64,000 nt of DNA, taken from NCBI GenBank assembly GCA_003142255.1, contig PLLO01000012.1:186001-250000 (forward strand), read 5' to 3'. Every line of letters starts with the position of its first letter. Position 1 is the first letter of the stretch. Shown piece by piece: positions 12,900 to 20,706 of this stretch. A program made the position numbers and the translations under genes. Below the pieces are notes generated by a model that was not told where the DNA came from, searched no databases, and saw only the letters and a program-made list of their open reading frames with translations. The DNA comes from Bacteroidales bacterium (GTDB taxonomy: Bacteria > Bacteroidota > Bacteroidia > Bacteroidales > VadinHA17).

Positions 12900-13937
12900 A
12901 TGAGAAACTCATCCTGGGAAGACCTGTTAAAGTTGGTTGACGGAAAGAAATTAAACTATCAGCCTGCTGGTTTTATTATTGATAGTCCTTGGATACCAGG
13001 TTGGTACGGGATATCGACAATTGATTATTACTCATCTGACGAGCTCTGGCTTAAAGCTAATCTTAAAGCTGTTAACACTTTCCCTGATGTATGGTTCATG
13101 CCGTCATTCTGGTCGGAATACGGAATGTGCACTGAACCATCGGCGTTCGGAGCAAGGATGATATTCCTTCCAAAAAGCCTGCCCCATGCTGAGAAGATTC
13201 TGACTGGCATTGAAGGTGTAGATTCGCTTCCGCAGCCTAATGTGAAGAGTGACGGACTCCTGCCGTTCATGATAAACCGTTTGAAGCATAATGAAAAGGC
13301 AATCAATGATGCCGATCACCAGGTAAGGTTTGCTATTGCCCGCGGACCGATGAATATTGCCACTTTTTTGATGGGTACCACCGAATTCATGATGGCACTT
13401 GCAATGGATCCGGAAGGCTCGCACAAGCTGCTTAAAAAAATTACGGATTTTATCTGCGACTGGCTCTGCTGGCAGAAAGAGTGCTTCCCGTCAATTGATG
13501 GAGTGCTTATTCTGGACGATCTCATGGGTTTTGTGGGAGAAACTGAATTCCAGGAATTTGCAATGCCATATTTCAAAAGGATATTCTCAGTTACAGGTGC
13601 AAAAGTGCGTTTTCTTCATAACGATGCTGATGGATTGATCACCGCAAAACACCTGAAAGAGACAGGGGTGAATCTTTTCAATTTTTCTTTTAATCATTCA
13701 ATGAGTGAGATACGTAACCTGACAGGACCGGAGGTTATCCTGCTTGGGAATATCCCTCCAAGAGACGTTCTTGCCGGAGGTACACCTCAGCAGGTGGACG
13801 AGGCAGTGAAAAAAGCCTTCGGTGAAATAAAGAGTTATGACAGGATAATCTGGTCAGCAGGCGGAGGAATGCCCCCTGATGTAAAAGATATTAATATTCA
13901 TGCTTTCCTTGATGCAGTAAAAAAATACTCAAAATAA
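12900..13937 (+). CDS. Uroporphyrinogen decarboxylase (URO-D) fold protein, non-heme type
   Basis: A 345-residue protein of the URO-D/corrinoid methyltransferase superfamily, recognised from GPMNIATFLMG at 149-159, LILDDLMG at 203-210, HNDADG at 240-245 and LLGNIPPRDVL at 281-291. It lacks features of true HemE. The zinc ligands of corrinoid methyltransferases also look lost: HxC is replaced by HND at 240-242, and the later Cys position reads SAGGGMPPD at 319-327. No signal peptide is visible, so it should be cytosolic. It begins a three-gene cassette, with the next start 7 bp after its stop. Function is unknown; a role with a sugar or methoxylated compound is only a guess. Confidence 0.7.
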   Translation: MRNSSWEDLLKLVDGKKLNYQPAGFIIDSPWIPGWYGISTIDYYSSDELWLKANLKAVNTFPDVWFMPSFWSEYGMCTEPSAFGARMIFLPKSLPHAEKILTGIEGVDSLPQPNVKSDGLLPFMINRLKHNEKAINDADHQVRFAIARGPMNIATFLMGTTEFMMALAMDPEGSHKLLKKITDFICDWLCWQKECFPSIDGVLILDDLMGFVGETEFQEFAMPYFKRIFSVTGAKVRFLHNDADGLITAKHLKETGVNLFNFSFNHSMSEIRNLTGPEVILLGNIPPRDVLAGGTPQQVDEAVKKAFGEIKSYDRIIWSAGGGMPPDVKDINIHAFLDAVKKYSK

Positions 13938-13944
13938 ACAATCG

Positions 13945-15213
13945 ATGAAAAAATTTCTTATCTGTATGGCCATCTTAACTGGTCTGTCCATTACCGCCTT
14001 TCCGCAAAAAGCACAGCTTCTTCATTTCTATGTTGAGGCAGGTGCATATCAGCGCATAAATACTCCCGTGAGCGTCGGACTTGAAGGTGTAATTAAAAGC
14101 GATACTCTTGCATTTCAGCTTTATGAAAAGGTAAAGGGCGCTCTGGTTGAAAAACCCTTCCAGGTTGAACCCGGATATGTGTCGAGGCTCTGGTGGATCC
14201 TTGACGGAACAACAGAACCCGGCAAGAAGAGGGAATTCTTCCTCTATAAAAACACTCTTCAGAAAGTTCAGAATGCCATCACCACAGAAATTACGCCCGA
14301 TGATATCGTCCTGAAAAAAGGAACCTCTGACATACTTCATTACAGGAAATCAGTCATGTATCCTCCTCAGGGTGTTGATACCGCTTATAAAAGGAGCGGG
14401 TTCATTCACCCGATGTTCTCACCTTCAGGCAATGTACTTACCAGGGTAAAGGCTCCTGATCATTATCATCATGTCGGAATCTGGAACCCATGGACAAGAG
14501 TCAGGATCGGCAACCACGTTACCGATTTCTGGAACCTTAACGAGAAGCAGGGCACTGTAAGATTTTCCGGTATCAATTCAACAGTAAACGGACCGGTTTT
14601 CGGAGGTTTTTCTGTCAGGCAGGATCATATAGATTTCCAGGGCTCAAAACCGGAAGAGCTGGCACTCAATGAAGTGTGGGATGTCCGCGCCTGGAACACA
14701 GAGCCTGTAGCAGGAATAAATGCCTACCTGGTCGACCTGACTACATTCCTTTCTGTCGCCGGTAACGAGCCAATAACCTTTGAGGCTTACCGTTACGGAG
14801 GGGGCATCGGGATAAGAGCTAATGCAGAGTGGAACAAAAACAACAGCACCGTGCTTACTTCAGAGGGAAAGACGCGAAAGGATGCTGACGGGACCAGGGC
14901 AAGGTGGACCGACCTGAACGGCGCATTCAAGGACAAAGGGAATTCCGGGATAACGTTCTTTTCACATCCTGCAAACAGAGAACATCCCGAGCCAATGAGA
15001 GTATGGCCTGAAACTCAAAATGGTACGGGTGATGTATATTTTGAATTCTCTCCAATAAGGCTTAAATCGTGGGATCTTAATCCAGGTACCGTATACGAGT
15101 TGAAGTACAGGATGCTGGTTTATGACGGCAAAATTGACAAGACAACTGCCGACAGGATATGGAACGATTTTGCATATCCTCCGGTTGTTACCATAATAAA
15201 TAATGGAAAATGA
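13945..15213 (+). CDS. DUF6807 (PmoA family) exported protein
   Basis: A 422-residue protein with a signal peptide cleaved near ITAFPQKA. It has the DUF6807 pattern, often labelled 'PmoA family' although nothing links it to methane oxidation. Conserved segments are GFIHPMFSPSGNVLT at 152-166, the histidine-rich DHYHH at 172-176, and a GNSGITFFSHPANREHPEP region near the C terminus. The His-rich strand could bind metal or act in catalysis, but this is unproven. It lies between the URO-D gene (7-bp gap) and the oxidoreductase, whose first possible start overlaps its stop, implying coupled translation. Confidence 0.78.
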   Translation: MKKFLICMAILTGLSITAFPQKAQLLHFYVEAGAYQRINTPVSVGLEGVIKSDTLAFQLYEKVKGALVEKPFQVEPGYVSRLWWILDGTTEPGKKREFFLYKNTLQKVQNAITTEITPDDIVLKKGTSDILHYRKSVMYPPQGVDTAYKRSGFIHPMFSPSGNVLTRVKAPDHYHHVGIWNPWTRVRIGNHVTDFWNLNEKQGTVRFSGINSTVNGPVFGGFSVRQDHIDFQGSKPEELALNEVWDVRAWNTEPVAGINAYLVDLTTFLSVAGNEPITFEAYRYGGGIGIRANAEWNKNNSTVLTSEGKTRKDADGTRARWTDLNGAFKDKGNSGITFFSHPANREHPEPMRVWPETQNGTGDVYFEFSPIRLKSWDLNPGTVYELKYRMLVYDGKIDKTTADRIWNDFAYPPVVTIINNGK

Positions 15214-15215
15214 TT

Positions 15216-16613
15216 ATGAAAAAGTTTTTTGTTTTAATCCTTTCTTTGCCGATCCTGATTTCCTGCGGTTCCGGGGGATCAAAGAAAAAATCAGGCGATA
15301 AAACACAACCTGCTATGGAAAAAAATTACCAGGTAAAGCTGATGACTGTCGATCCGGGCCATTTTCATGCGGCGCTTGTACAGAAAATAATGTACGACCA
15401 GGTTTCTCCGGAGGTGCATGTTTATGCACCTGAAGGTCCTGACTATCTTCAGCATCTTGACAGGATCAAATCATACAACAGCCGAACAGCTGATCCGACA
15501 TCATGGAATGAAATAGTTTACACCGGTCCTGATTTCTTTGACAAAATGCTTGAACAGAAACCTGGAAATGTTGTGGTATTATCCGGAAATAATCAGAAGA
15601 AAGCCGAATACATATCAAGGTCAATTAATGCCGGGCTTAATGTGCTGGCAGATAAGCCGATGATAATATCTGCAAAGGATTTCCCAAGCCTGGTTCAGGC
15701 GTTCAAAACTGCAGGTGAAAAAGGCATCATCCTATACGATATCATGACAGAAAGGTATGAGATCACTACAATATTACAGAAGATGCTGTCGCATAATGAA
15801 GAGATTTTCGGCAAGCTGACAACCGGGACAAAGGAAGAACCTGCAGTATCAAAAATAAGTGTTCATAATTTTTCGAAGCTCGTATCAGGTGTGCAACTGC
15901 AGCGTCCTGCATGGTTTTTCGACGTTGAACAGCAGGGAGAAGGAATTGTCGACGTCACAACGCACCTTGTCGATCTGGTCCAGTGGGAGTGCTTTCCGGA
16001 ACAGATACTTGACACGACAGATATAAAAATGGCCTCTGCAAAAAGATGGCCCACAATAATCCCGAAGGATGAATTCAAGGGAGTGACAGGACTTGAGGAT
16101 TTCCCTGCATACCTTCAGAAAGATGTCAAAGACGGGAAACTGAATGTCTACTCGAATGGAGAGATGGTTTACCAGATCAAAGGTGTCTGGGTAAAAGTTA
16201 CAGCTACCTGGAATTACATGCCGCCTGCCGGCGCAGGGGATACTTATTTTTCAGCGCTGCACGGTTCGAAATGCGATCTTGTGATCAGGCAGGGGCCGGA
16301 AGAAAAATATTTACCAACCCTTTATATTGAGAACGTCAAAGGGTTAAAGATGGATGACTTCGCCGCTAAGCTGAAGACGGTTCTCGGAACTTTACCTTAC
16401 GACAGCCTTCAGGCAGAATCGGCAGGCAAGAACGTTCTCAGGGTTAACCTGCCAGTAAAGTACAGGGCTTCACATGAAGAGCATTTCGGACAGGTGACGG
16501 ATAAATTCCTTGAATACATGAAGGAAGGAAAGCTGCCGGAATGGGAGGTACCGGGGATGATAACCAAATACTACACAACCACCCGCGCATTGAAAATGGC
16601 TAAAGGGGAATAA
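15216..16613 (+). CDS. Gfo/Idh/MocA-type oxidoreductase lipoprotein
   Basis: About 465 residues with a lipoprotein signal peptide (LISC lipobox, C17), so it acts outside the cytoplasm. The first folded part is a Rossmann-like domain that begins with VKLMTVDPGHFHAALVQK. It keeps the Gfo/Idh KP motif (LADKPMII) and a substrate-domain segment around YDIMTERYEITT and GEGIVDVTTHLVDLVQW. The C-terminal domain is the oxidoreductase-associated type. The usual glycine-rich GxGxxG is not evident. Exported members of this superfamily carry tightly bound NAD or use it catalytically, so free dinucleotide is not required. An ATG at 15210 overlaps the previous stop; 15216 gives a better signal peptide. Confidence 0.78.
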   Translation: MKKFFVLILSLPILISCGSGGSKKKSGDKTQPAMEKNYQVKLMTVDPGHFHAALVQKIMYDQVSPEVHVYAPEGPDYLQHLDRIKSYNSRTADPTSWNEIVYTGPDFFDKMLEQKPGNVVVLSGNNQKKAEYISRSINAGLNVLADKPMIISAKDFPSLVQAFKTAGEKGIILYDIMTERYEITTILQKMLSHNEEIFGKLTTGTKEEPAVSKISVHNFSKLVSGVQLQRPAWFFDVEQQGEGIVDVTTHLVDLVQWECFPEQILDTTDIKMASAKRWPTIIPKDEFKGVTGLEDFPAYLQKDVKDGKLNVYSNGEMVYQIKGVWVKVTATWNYMPPAGAGDTYFSALHGSKCDLVIRQGPEEKYLPTLYIENVKGLKMDDFAAKLKTVLGTLPYDSLQAESAGKNVLRVNLPVKYRASHEEHFGQVTDKFLEYMKEGKLPEWEVPGMITKYYTTTRALKMAKGE

Positions 16614-16629
16614 CCCTTCAGCAGACGAA

Positions 16630-16688
16630 TAAAATCGGAGAGCTCATTAAGTGTACCTTATACACTTAATGAGCTCTCTCTGATTTTA
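16630..16688. terminator. Long bidirectional terminator
   Basis: A hairpin with arms at 16630-16655 and 16661-16688 and a 5-base loop. The inner 16 pairs (GAGCTCATTAAGTGTA and its complement) are perfect, and the arms end in A/T tracts on both strands. It lies between the convergent oxidoreductase gene and ddl and should stop transcription from both sides. Confidence 0.9.
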
Positions 16689-16708
16689 ATATCTTATAGC
16701 GCGGATAT

Positions 16709-17680
16709 TTACACAAAAAGATCCTCCAGAACCATGGAATACAGATCATCGAGTCTGATCCCTGCAGCCTTTGCCTGTTGCGGAACCAGGCTCTCCTCAG
16801 TCATTCCAGGTACTGTATTGATCTCAAGAAAGAATGGTTTATTGCCGGTAACTATAAAGTCGACCCTGACGATCCCCTTGCAGCCAAGAAGGTCATAAAT
16901 CAGTGAGCTCAGCCTCTGGATCTCTCCTGTTATATCTGACGGCATCCTGGCAGGAGTGACCTCTTCTGATTTCCCATTCGAGTACTTAGCCTCGTAATCG
17001 AAAAACTCGTTTTTACTTATAATTTCGGTGACTGGCAGAACGAGAGTCTTTGCACCGGTTTTTACCACCCCGCATGCAACCTCCCTGCCTTTCATGAATG
17101 CTTCGATCAGTACTTCATCGCTCTCCCCGAAAGCTTTATTTATTGCATCAGGAAGGTCTTCACTCTTTTTCACCTTTGATACTCCGAAACTTGAACCGCT
17201 GTCGTTGGGTTTTACAAAACAAGGGATGCCCAGCTTTTTTACTATGGCCGAGGGATCAGGTTTTTCATTCTTTCTGACAAGGATTGCATCTGCCATTGGG
17301 ATCTTGTACTCTTTTAGAAAGAGCTTGCAGGCCTGTTTGTTGAATGTAAGAGCTGAGCAAAATGCATCGCAGCTGGAGTAGGGTATTTTAAGCATGTCAA
17401 GATAGCCCTGCAAGAGGCCATTTTCACCAGGTGTTCCGTGGATTGCAATGAAAACGGCATCAAACCTGACCTTCAGATCATCAGTAATAAGGGTAAAGTT
17501 ATTCTTGTCAATATTATGATACCTGCCTTTCTGGTCCTCCCAATACCACTCAGAGCCTTTGATCATGATTACGTAAACCATATATTTTGACGACAGTGCC
17601 TTGCTCACTTCGTTTGCGCTCTTTACTGATATCTCAAATTCAGATGAATTTCCTCCGGCTGCTATGGCAATAGTTCTCAT
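16709..17680 (-). CDS. ddl: D-alanine--D-alanine ligase
   Basis: A 323-residue ATP-grasp ligase that makes the D-Ala-D-Ala dipeptide for peptidoglycan. The N-terminal AAGGNSSEFEIS, the HGTPGENGLLQGYLDMLKIPY segment at about 80-100, the ATP-binding FVKPNDSGSSFGVSKV and the metal-binding EINTVPGMTEESLVP are all present. Many Bacteroidota have ddl close to rluD and a PASTA gene; here an operon of lemA and TPM genes lies between them. Confidence 0.96.
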   Translation of the reverse strand: MRTIAIAAGGNSSEFEISVKSANEVSKALSSKYMVYVIMIKGSEWYWEDQKGRYHNIDKNNFTLITDDLKVRFDAVFIAIHGTPGENGLLQGYLDMLKIPYSSCDAFCSALTFNKQACKLFLKEYKIPMADAILVRKNEKPDPSAIVKKLGIPCFVKPNDSGSSFGVSKVKKSEDLPDAINKAFGESDEVLIEAFMKGREVACGVVKTGAKTLVLPVTEIISKNEFFDYEAKYSNGKSEEVTPARMPSDITGEIQRLSSLIYDLLGCKGIVRVDFIVTGNKPFFLEINTVPGMTEESLVPQQAKAAGIRLDDLYSMVLEDLFV

Positions 17681-17700
17681 TTATTACTGAAAGTATAATT

Positions 17701-17708
17701 CAAATTTA
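17701..17708 (-). promoter_or_regulatory. -7 element for ddl
   Basis: On the minus strand this reads TAAATTTG, an exact TAnnTTTG match, 21 bp before the ddl ATG. No good -33 box is seen. It lies back to back with the lemA promoter. Confidence 0.45.
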
Positions 17709-17713
17709 GTCAA

Positions 17714-17745
17714 TTGTTCTGTTAATCAGATATTTTTTACCTTTG
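17714..17745 (+). promoter_or_regulatory. Bacteroidota-type promoter for the lemA operon
   Basis: TTG at 17714-17716 and TACCTTTG at 17738-17745 with a 21-bp spacer. Transcription should start near 17750, after the ATG at 17746, so the working start is the ATG at 17770. Confidence 0.65.
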
Positions 17746-17769
17746 ATGAAAATTAGAAAAATCCGAAAA

Positions 17770-18372
17770 ATGAAAAGAGGTTGTTTGATTACGATTATTA
17801 TAGTTGCATTTTTTGCACTGATAGTCCTTGGAGTTGTGCTCTGGGGCACAAAAGTCTATAATGGAATGGTAACAATGCAGGAAGGAGTCAAAAGCCAGTG
17901 GGGCAATGTGGAAACACAGTACCAGCGCAGGGCAGACCTCATACCTAATTTTGTTAATACCGTCAAGGGCGCAGCCAACTTCGAGCAGGAAACACTCACG
18001 AAAGTTATTGAAGCAAGGGCAAAAGCCACCCAAATAACTCTCGACCCTACTAAAATGACAGCAGAGAATATGAAGCAGTTTCAGGCAGCACAGGGCGAAT
18101 TAAGCTCTTCCCTGTCTAAACTAATGGTCGTTGTGGAGCAATATCCCCAACTGAAGGCAACTCAGAACTACAGGGACCTGCAGGTTGAGCTTGAAGGAAC
18201 CGAGAACCGTATTTCTGTGGAAAGAAGAAAATTCAATGAGGTTGCCCAGTCATTTAATGCTTATATCAAGAGATTCCCGCAGAATTTTATTGCAGGAATG
18301 TTCGGCTTTACAGAAAGACCATATTTTCTTTCTATGGAAGGTGCCGATAAAGCGCCCCAGGTTACATTCTGA
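17770..18372 (+). CDS. lemA: LemA family protein
   Basis: A 200-residue membrane-anchored protein: one N-terminal transmembrane helix (about 5-26) followed by the LemA helical bundle. The family signature QYQRRADLIPNFV is at 50-62, and ENRISVERRKFNEVAQSFN and FGFTERPYF follow. Its molecular role is poorly known; it commonly occurs with TPM-domain proteins, as here. The start at 17770 was chosen over upstream in-frame codons because the promoter overlaps them. The next gene starts 20 bp after the stop. Confidence 0.88.
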   Translation: MKRGCLITIIIVAFFALIVLGVVLWGTKVYNGMVTMQEGVKSQWGNVETQYQRRADLIPNFVNTVKGAANFEQETLTKVIEARAKATQITLDPTKMTAENMKQFQAAQGELSSSLSKLMVVVEQYPQLKATQNYRDLQVELEGTENRISVERRKFNEVAQSFNAYIKRFPQNFIAGMFGFTERPYFLSMEGADKAPQVTF

Positions 18373-18392
18373 TTCACTTATATTTCATTTTA

Positions 18393-18851
18393 ATGAAAGC
18401 CTCATCGTTTTTTACGAAGGAGCAGCAGGCTCATATCCTGGATGCTATAAAAGAAGCTGAAAAGGAGACATCGGGAGAGATAAGGATTCATATCGAAACC
18501 CGTCTCTCAGGCGATGTGCTTGACAGGGCGTCATGGATATTCAAAAAGATAGGGATGAACCGTACTGAAGAAAGAAATGGAGTGCTTTTTTATCTGGCAA
18601 TAAGGAACAGGAAATTTGCTATTATCGGTGACACCGGAATAAATGCAAGGGTCCCTGAAGGATTCTGGGATAAAATAAAGAATATTATGGAGTCCGATTT
18701 CAGGGAAAAAAGATTTTCCGATGGACTGGCAAAGGGAATCCTGATGGCAGGTAACCAGCTTAAGGAACACTTTCCGCACCTTACTGACGATGTGAACGAA
18801 CTGCCTGACGAGATATCATTTGGTGATCCTGATCTAACCGGTAAAGGATGA
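18393..18851 (+). CDS. TPM domain protein, soluble
   Basis: A 152-residue protein consisting almost wholly of a TPM domain. Features include an EAEKETSGEIRIHIETRLS start, the NGVLFYLAIRNRKFAIIGDTGIN strand pair and a FRxxxFSDGLAKGI helix. It has no signal peptide or membrane helix, so it may work on the cytosolic side. TPM proteins are linked to membrane stress and photosystem repair in other organisms; the activity here is unknown. Its stop overlaps the start of the next TPM gene (ATGA). Confidence 0.82.
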   Translation: MKASSFFTKEQQAHILDAIKEAEKETSGEIRIHIETRLSGDVLDRASWIFKKIGMNRTEERNGVLFYLAIRNRKFAIIGDTGINARVPEGFWDKIKNIMESDFREKRFSDGLAKGILMAGNQLKEHFPHLTDDVNELPDEISFGDPDLTGKG

Positions 18852-19657
18852 TTATGAGAATTAAATTATTTATACTACCAGCGTTTTTGCTGGCTATAGT
18901 GACCGGGACCATTCAGGCTCAGGATTTCCCTGAAAAGCCCGTACCACCCCGACTTGTCAATGACTTTGCGGGTATGCTTAACAGTAATGAGATCAATTCT
19001 CTTGAACAAAAGCTGGTTGCATTCAATGATTCGACATCTACACAAATATCAATTGTCACAGTTACCAGTCTTCATGGATACGACAAGGCAGATTATGCGC
19101 AGAGACTTGGAGAAAAATGGGGAATAGGACAGAAGGGGAAGAATAACGGAATTCTTATTCTGGTTAAGCCAAAAACAGAATCTGAACAGGGAGAAGTTTA
19201 TATTGCCCAGGGTTACGGGCTTGAAGGTGCCGTCCCTGATCTGCATACCTCAGATATAATTAATAATCAAATACTTCCATCATTCATGGCAGGAGATTAT
19301 TACGGCGGTCTTGATAAAGCCACCACTACCCTCATGCAGCTGGCTAGAGGAGAATTCCCTGCAGATCTGTACAAGAAACATCAGGACATTAGTGGCATCA
19401 CGCCATTCATATTATTTATAATCTTCATTATCATTATGATGTTTATCCGCAGCGGGGGCGGAAAAAACGACAGACATATCGGTAATAAAGGCTTGCCTAT
19501 CTGGTTGCTGCTTTCAATGATGAATTCCCGGAACAGCCATAATGGAAGCTGGGGCGGTTTCTCAGGCGGAGGCGGTTTTGGAGGCGGAGGAGGCGGCGGC
19601 TTTGGAGGCTTTGGCGGTGGAAGCTTCGGCGGAGGCGGTGCTGGTGGAAGCTGGTAG
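18848..19657 (+). CDS. TPM domain membrane protein with glycine-rich tail
   Basis: A 269-residue protein with a signal peptide (cleavage near IQAQDFPEKP) and a TPM domain at about 35-175 containing LVNDFAGMLN and NNGILILVKPK. A transmembrane helix at about 183-200 is followed by a tail of GGGGFGG repeats at about 228-269. The tail is low complexity and typical of the membrane-bound TPM family. The arrangement puts the TPM domain in the periplasm and the tail in the cytosol. An alternative ATG at 18854 gives a slightly shorter signal peptide. Confidence 0.85.
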   Translation: MIMRIKLFILPAFLLAIVTGTIQAQDFPEKPVPPRLVNDFAGMLNSNEINSLEQKLVAFNDSTSTQISIVTVTSLHGYDKADYAQRLGEKWGIGQKGKNNGILILVKPKTESEQGEVYIAQGYGLEGAVPDLHTSDIINNQILPSFMAGDYYGGLDKATTTLMQLARGEFPADLYKKHQDISGITPFILFIIFIIIMMFIRSGGGKNDRHIGNKGLPIWLLLSMMNSRNSHNGSWGGFSGGGGFGGGGGGGFGGFGGGSFGGGGAGGSW

Positions 19658-19668
19658 CATTACTCACC

Positions 19669-20697
19669 TTATTTATCTCTTCCTGCGGAATAATTTCTCC
19701 ATTTTTCAATTACCTGCTTCATATCATCAGGAAGCTCTGAATCGAAAGAAAGTCTTTTACGAGTTACCGGATGGTCGAAAGCCAGCGATTTTGCATGAAG
19801 CGCCTGGCGGGGAAGGATTTTGAAGCAGTTCCTTACAAATTGCTGGTACTTTGCAAACGTGGTGCCTTTAAGTATCTGATCGCCGCCATATACTTCATCA
19901 TTAAAAAGAGGATGCTTTATATAGCTGAAATGAACTCTTATCTGATGTGTACGCCCTGTTTCAAGCTTGCATTCAACTATTGAAATATAGCCAAGATTCT
20001 CAATTACCCTGTAATGTGTTATTGCAGACTTCCCCTGGCTCCCGTCAGGAAAAACCTGCATTATCTTCCTGTCACGAATGCTCCTGCCGACATTACCGGT
20101 AATTGTTCCCGATGGTGGTTCGGGTAAGCCCCATACAAGTGCAATATATTTACGATCGGTTGTATGGTCATAAAACTGCTTTGAAAGCCTGTTAAGCGAA
20201 AGCTCATTTTTGGCAATTACAAGAATGCCTGAGGTGTCCTTGTCAATCCTGTGCACGAGTCCCGGCCGCAATTCACCTGTCGAAAACAATGGAAGATCCT
20301 TGAAATGCCACATTAGTGCATTTACAAGCGTTCCTGTGTAGTTGCCATATCCCGGATGAACCACCATTCCAGCTTCCTTATTCACTACAACCACATCATC
20401 GTCCTCATAGACAATATTTAAGGGGATATTCTCGGGGATGAGCTCAATTTCCCTGGGAGGGTTCGGGAGGAAGATCTGGACAACATCGTCAGGTTTTATC
20501 CTGTAACTGGGCTTGACTGGATTATTATTCACAAGAATATTTCCTGCATTGGCTGCATTCTGGATTCTTGTGCGGGATGTATTTTCCATCCTGGTAAAGA
20601 GGAACTTGTCAATCCTGACCATTGTCTGTCCGGGATCAACCTTAAAGCGATGATGTTCAAAAAGCTCCTGTTGCTCAACTAATTCCTCTTCAGCCAT
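19669..20697 (-). CDS. Large-subunit rRNA pseudouridine synthase, RluD/RluA family
   Basis: A 342-residue enzyme with an N-terminal S4 RNA-binding domain (about 27-80) and a RluA-type catalytic domain. The catalytic Asp is D152 in HRIDKDTSGIL; EAGMVVHPG at 108-116 and LETGRTHQIRVHF are also family motifs. It isomerises uridine in 23S rRNA; RluD-type specificity is likely because of the S4 domain. It is the last gene of a minus-strand run with the T9SS cargo and PASTA genes. Confidence 0.93.
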   Translation of the reverse strand: MAEEELVEQQELFEHHRFKVDPGQTMVRIDKFLFTRMENTSRTRIQNAANAGNILVNNNPVKPSYRIKPDDVVQIFLPNPPREIELIPENIPLNIVYEDDDVVVVNKEAGMVVHPGYGNYTGTLVNALMWHFKDLPLFSTGELRPGLVHRIDKDTSGILVIAKNELSLNRLSKQFYDHTTDRKYIALVWGLPEPPSGTITGNVGRSIRDRKIMQVFPDGSQGKSAITHYRVIENLGYISIVECKLETGRTHQIRVHFSYIKHPLFNDEVYGGDQILKGTTFAKYQQFVRNCFKILPRQALHAKSLAFDHPVTRKRLSFDSELPDDMKQVIEKWRNYSAGRDK

Positions 20698-20706
20698 CTT
20701 CCCGGG

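Noticed and set aside
19545-19655. GGC/GGA repeat tract as a DNA repeat element
   Set aside because: It codes for the glycine-rich tail typical of membrane TPM proteins and is not a separate element.
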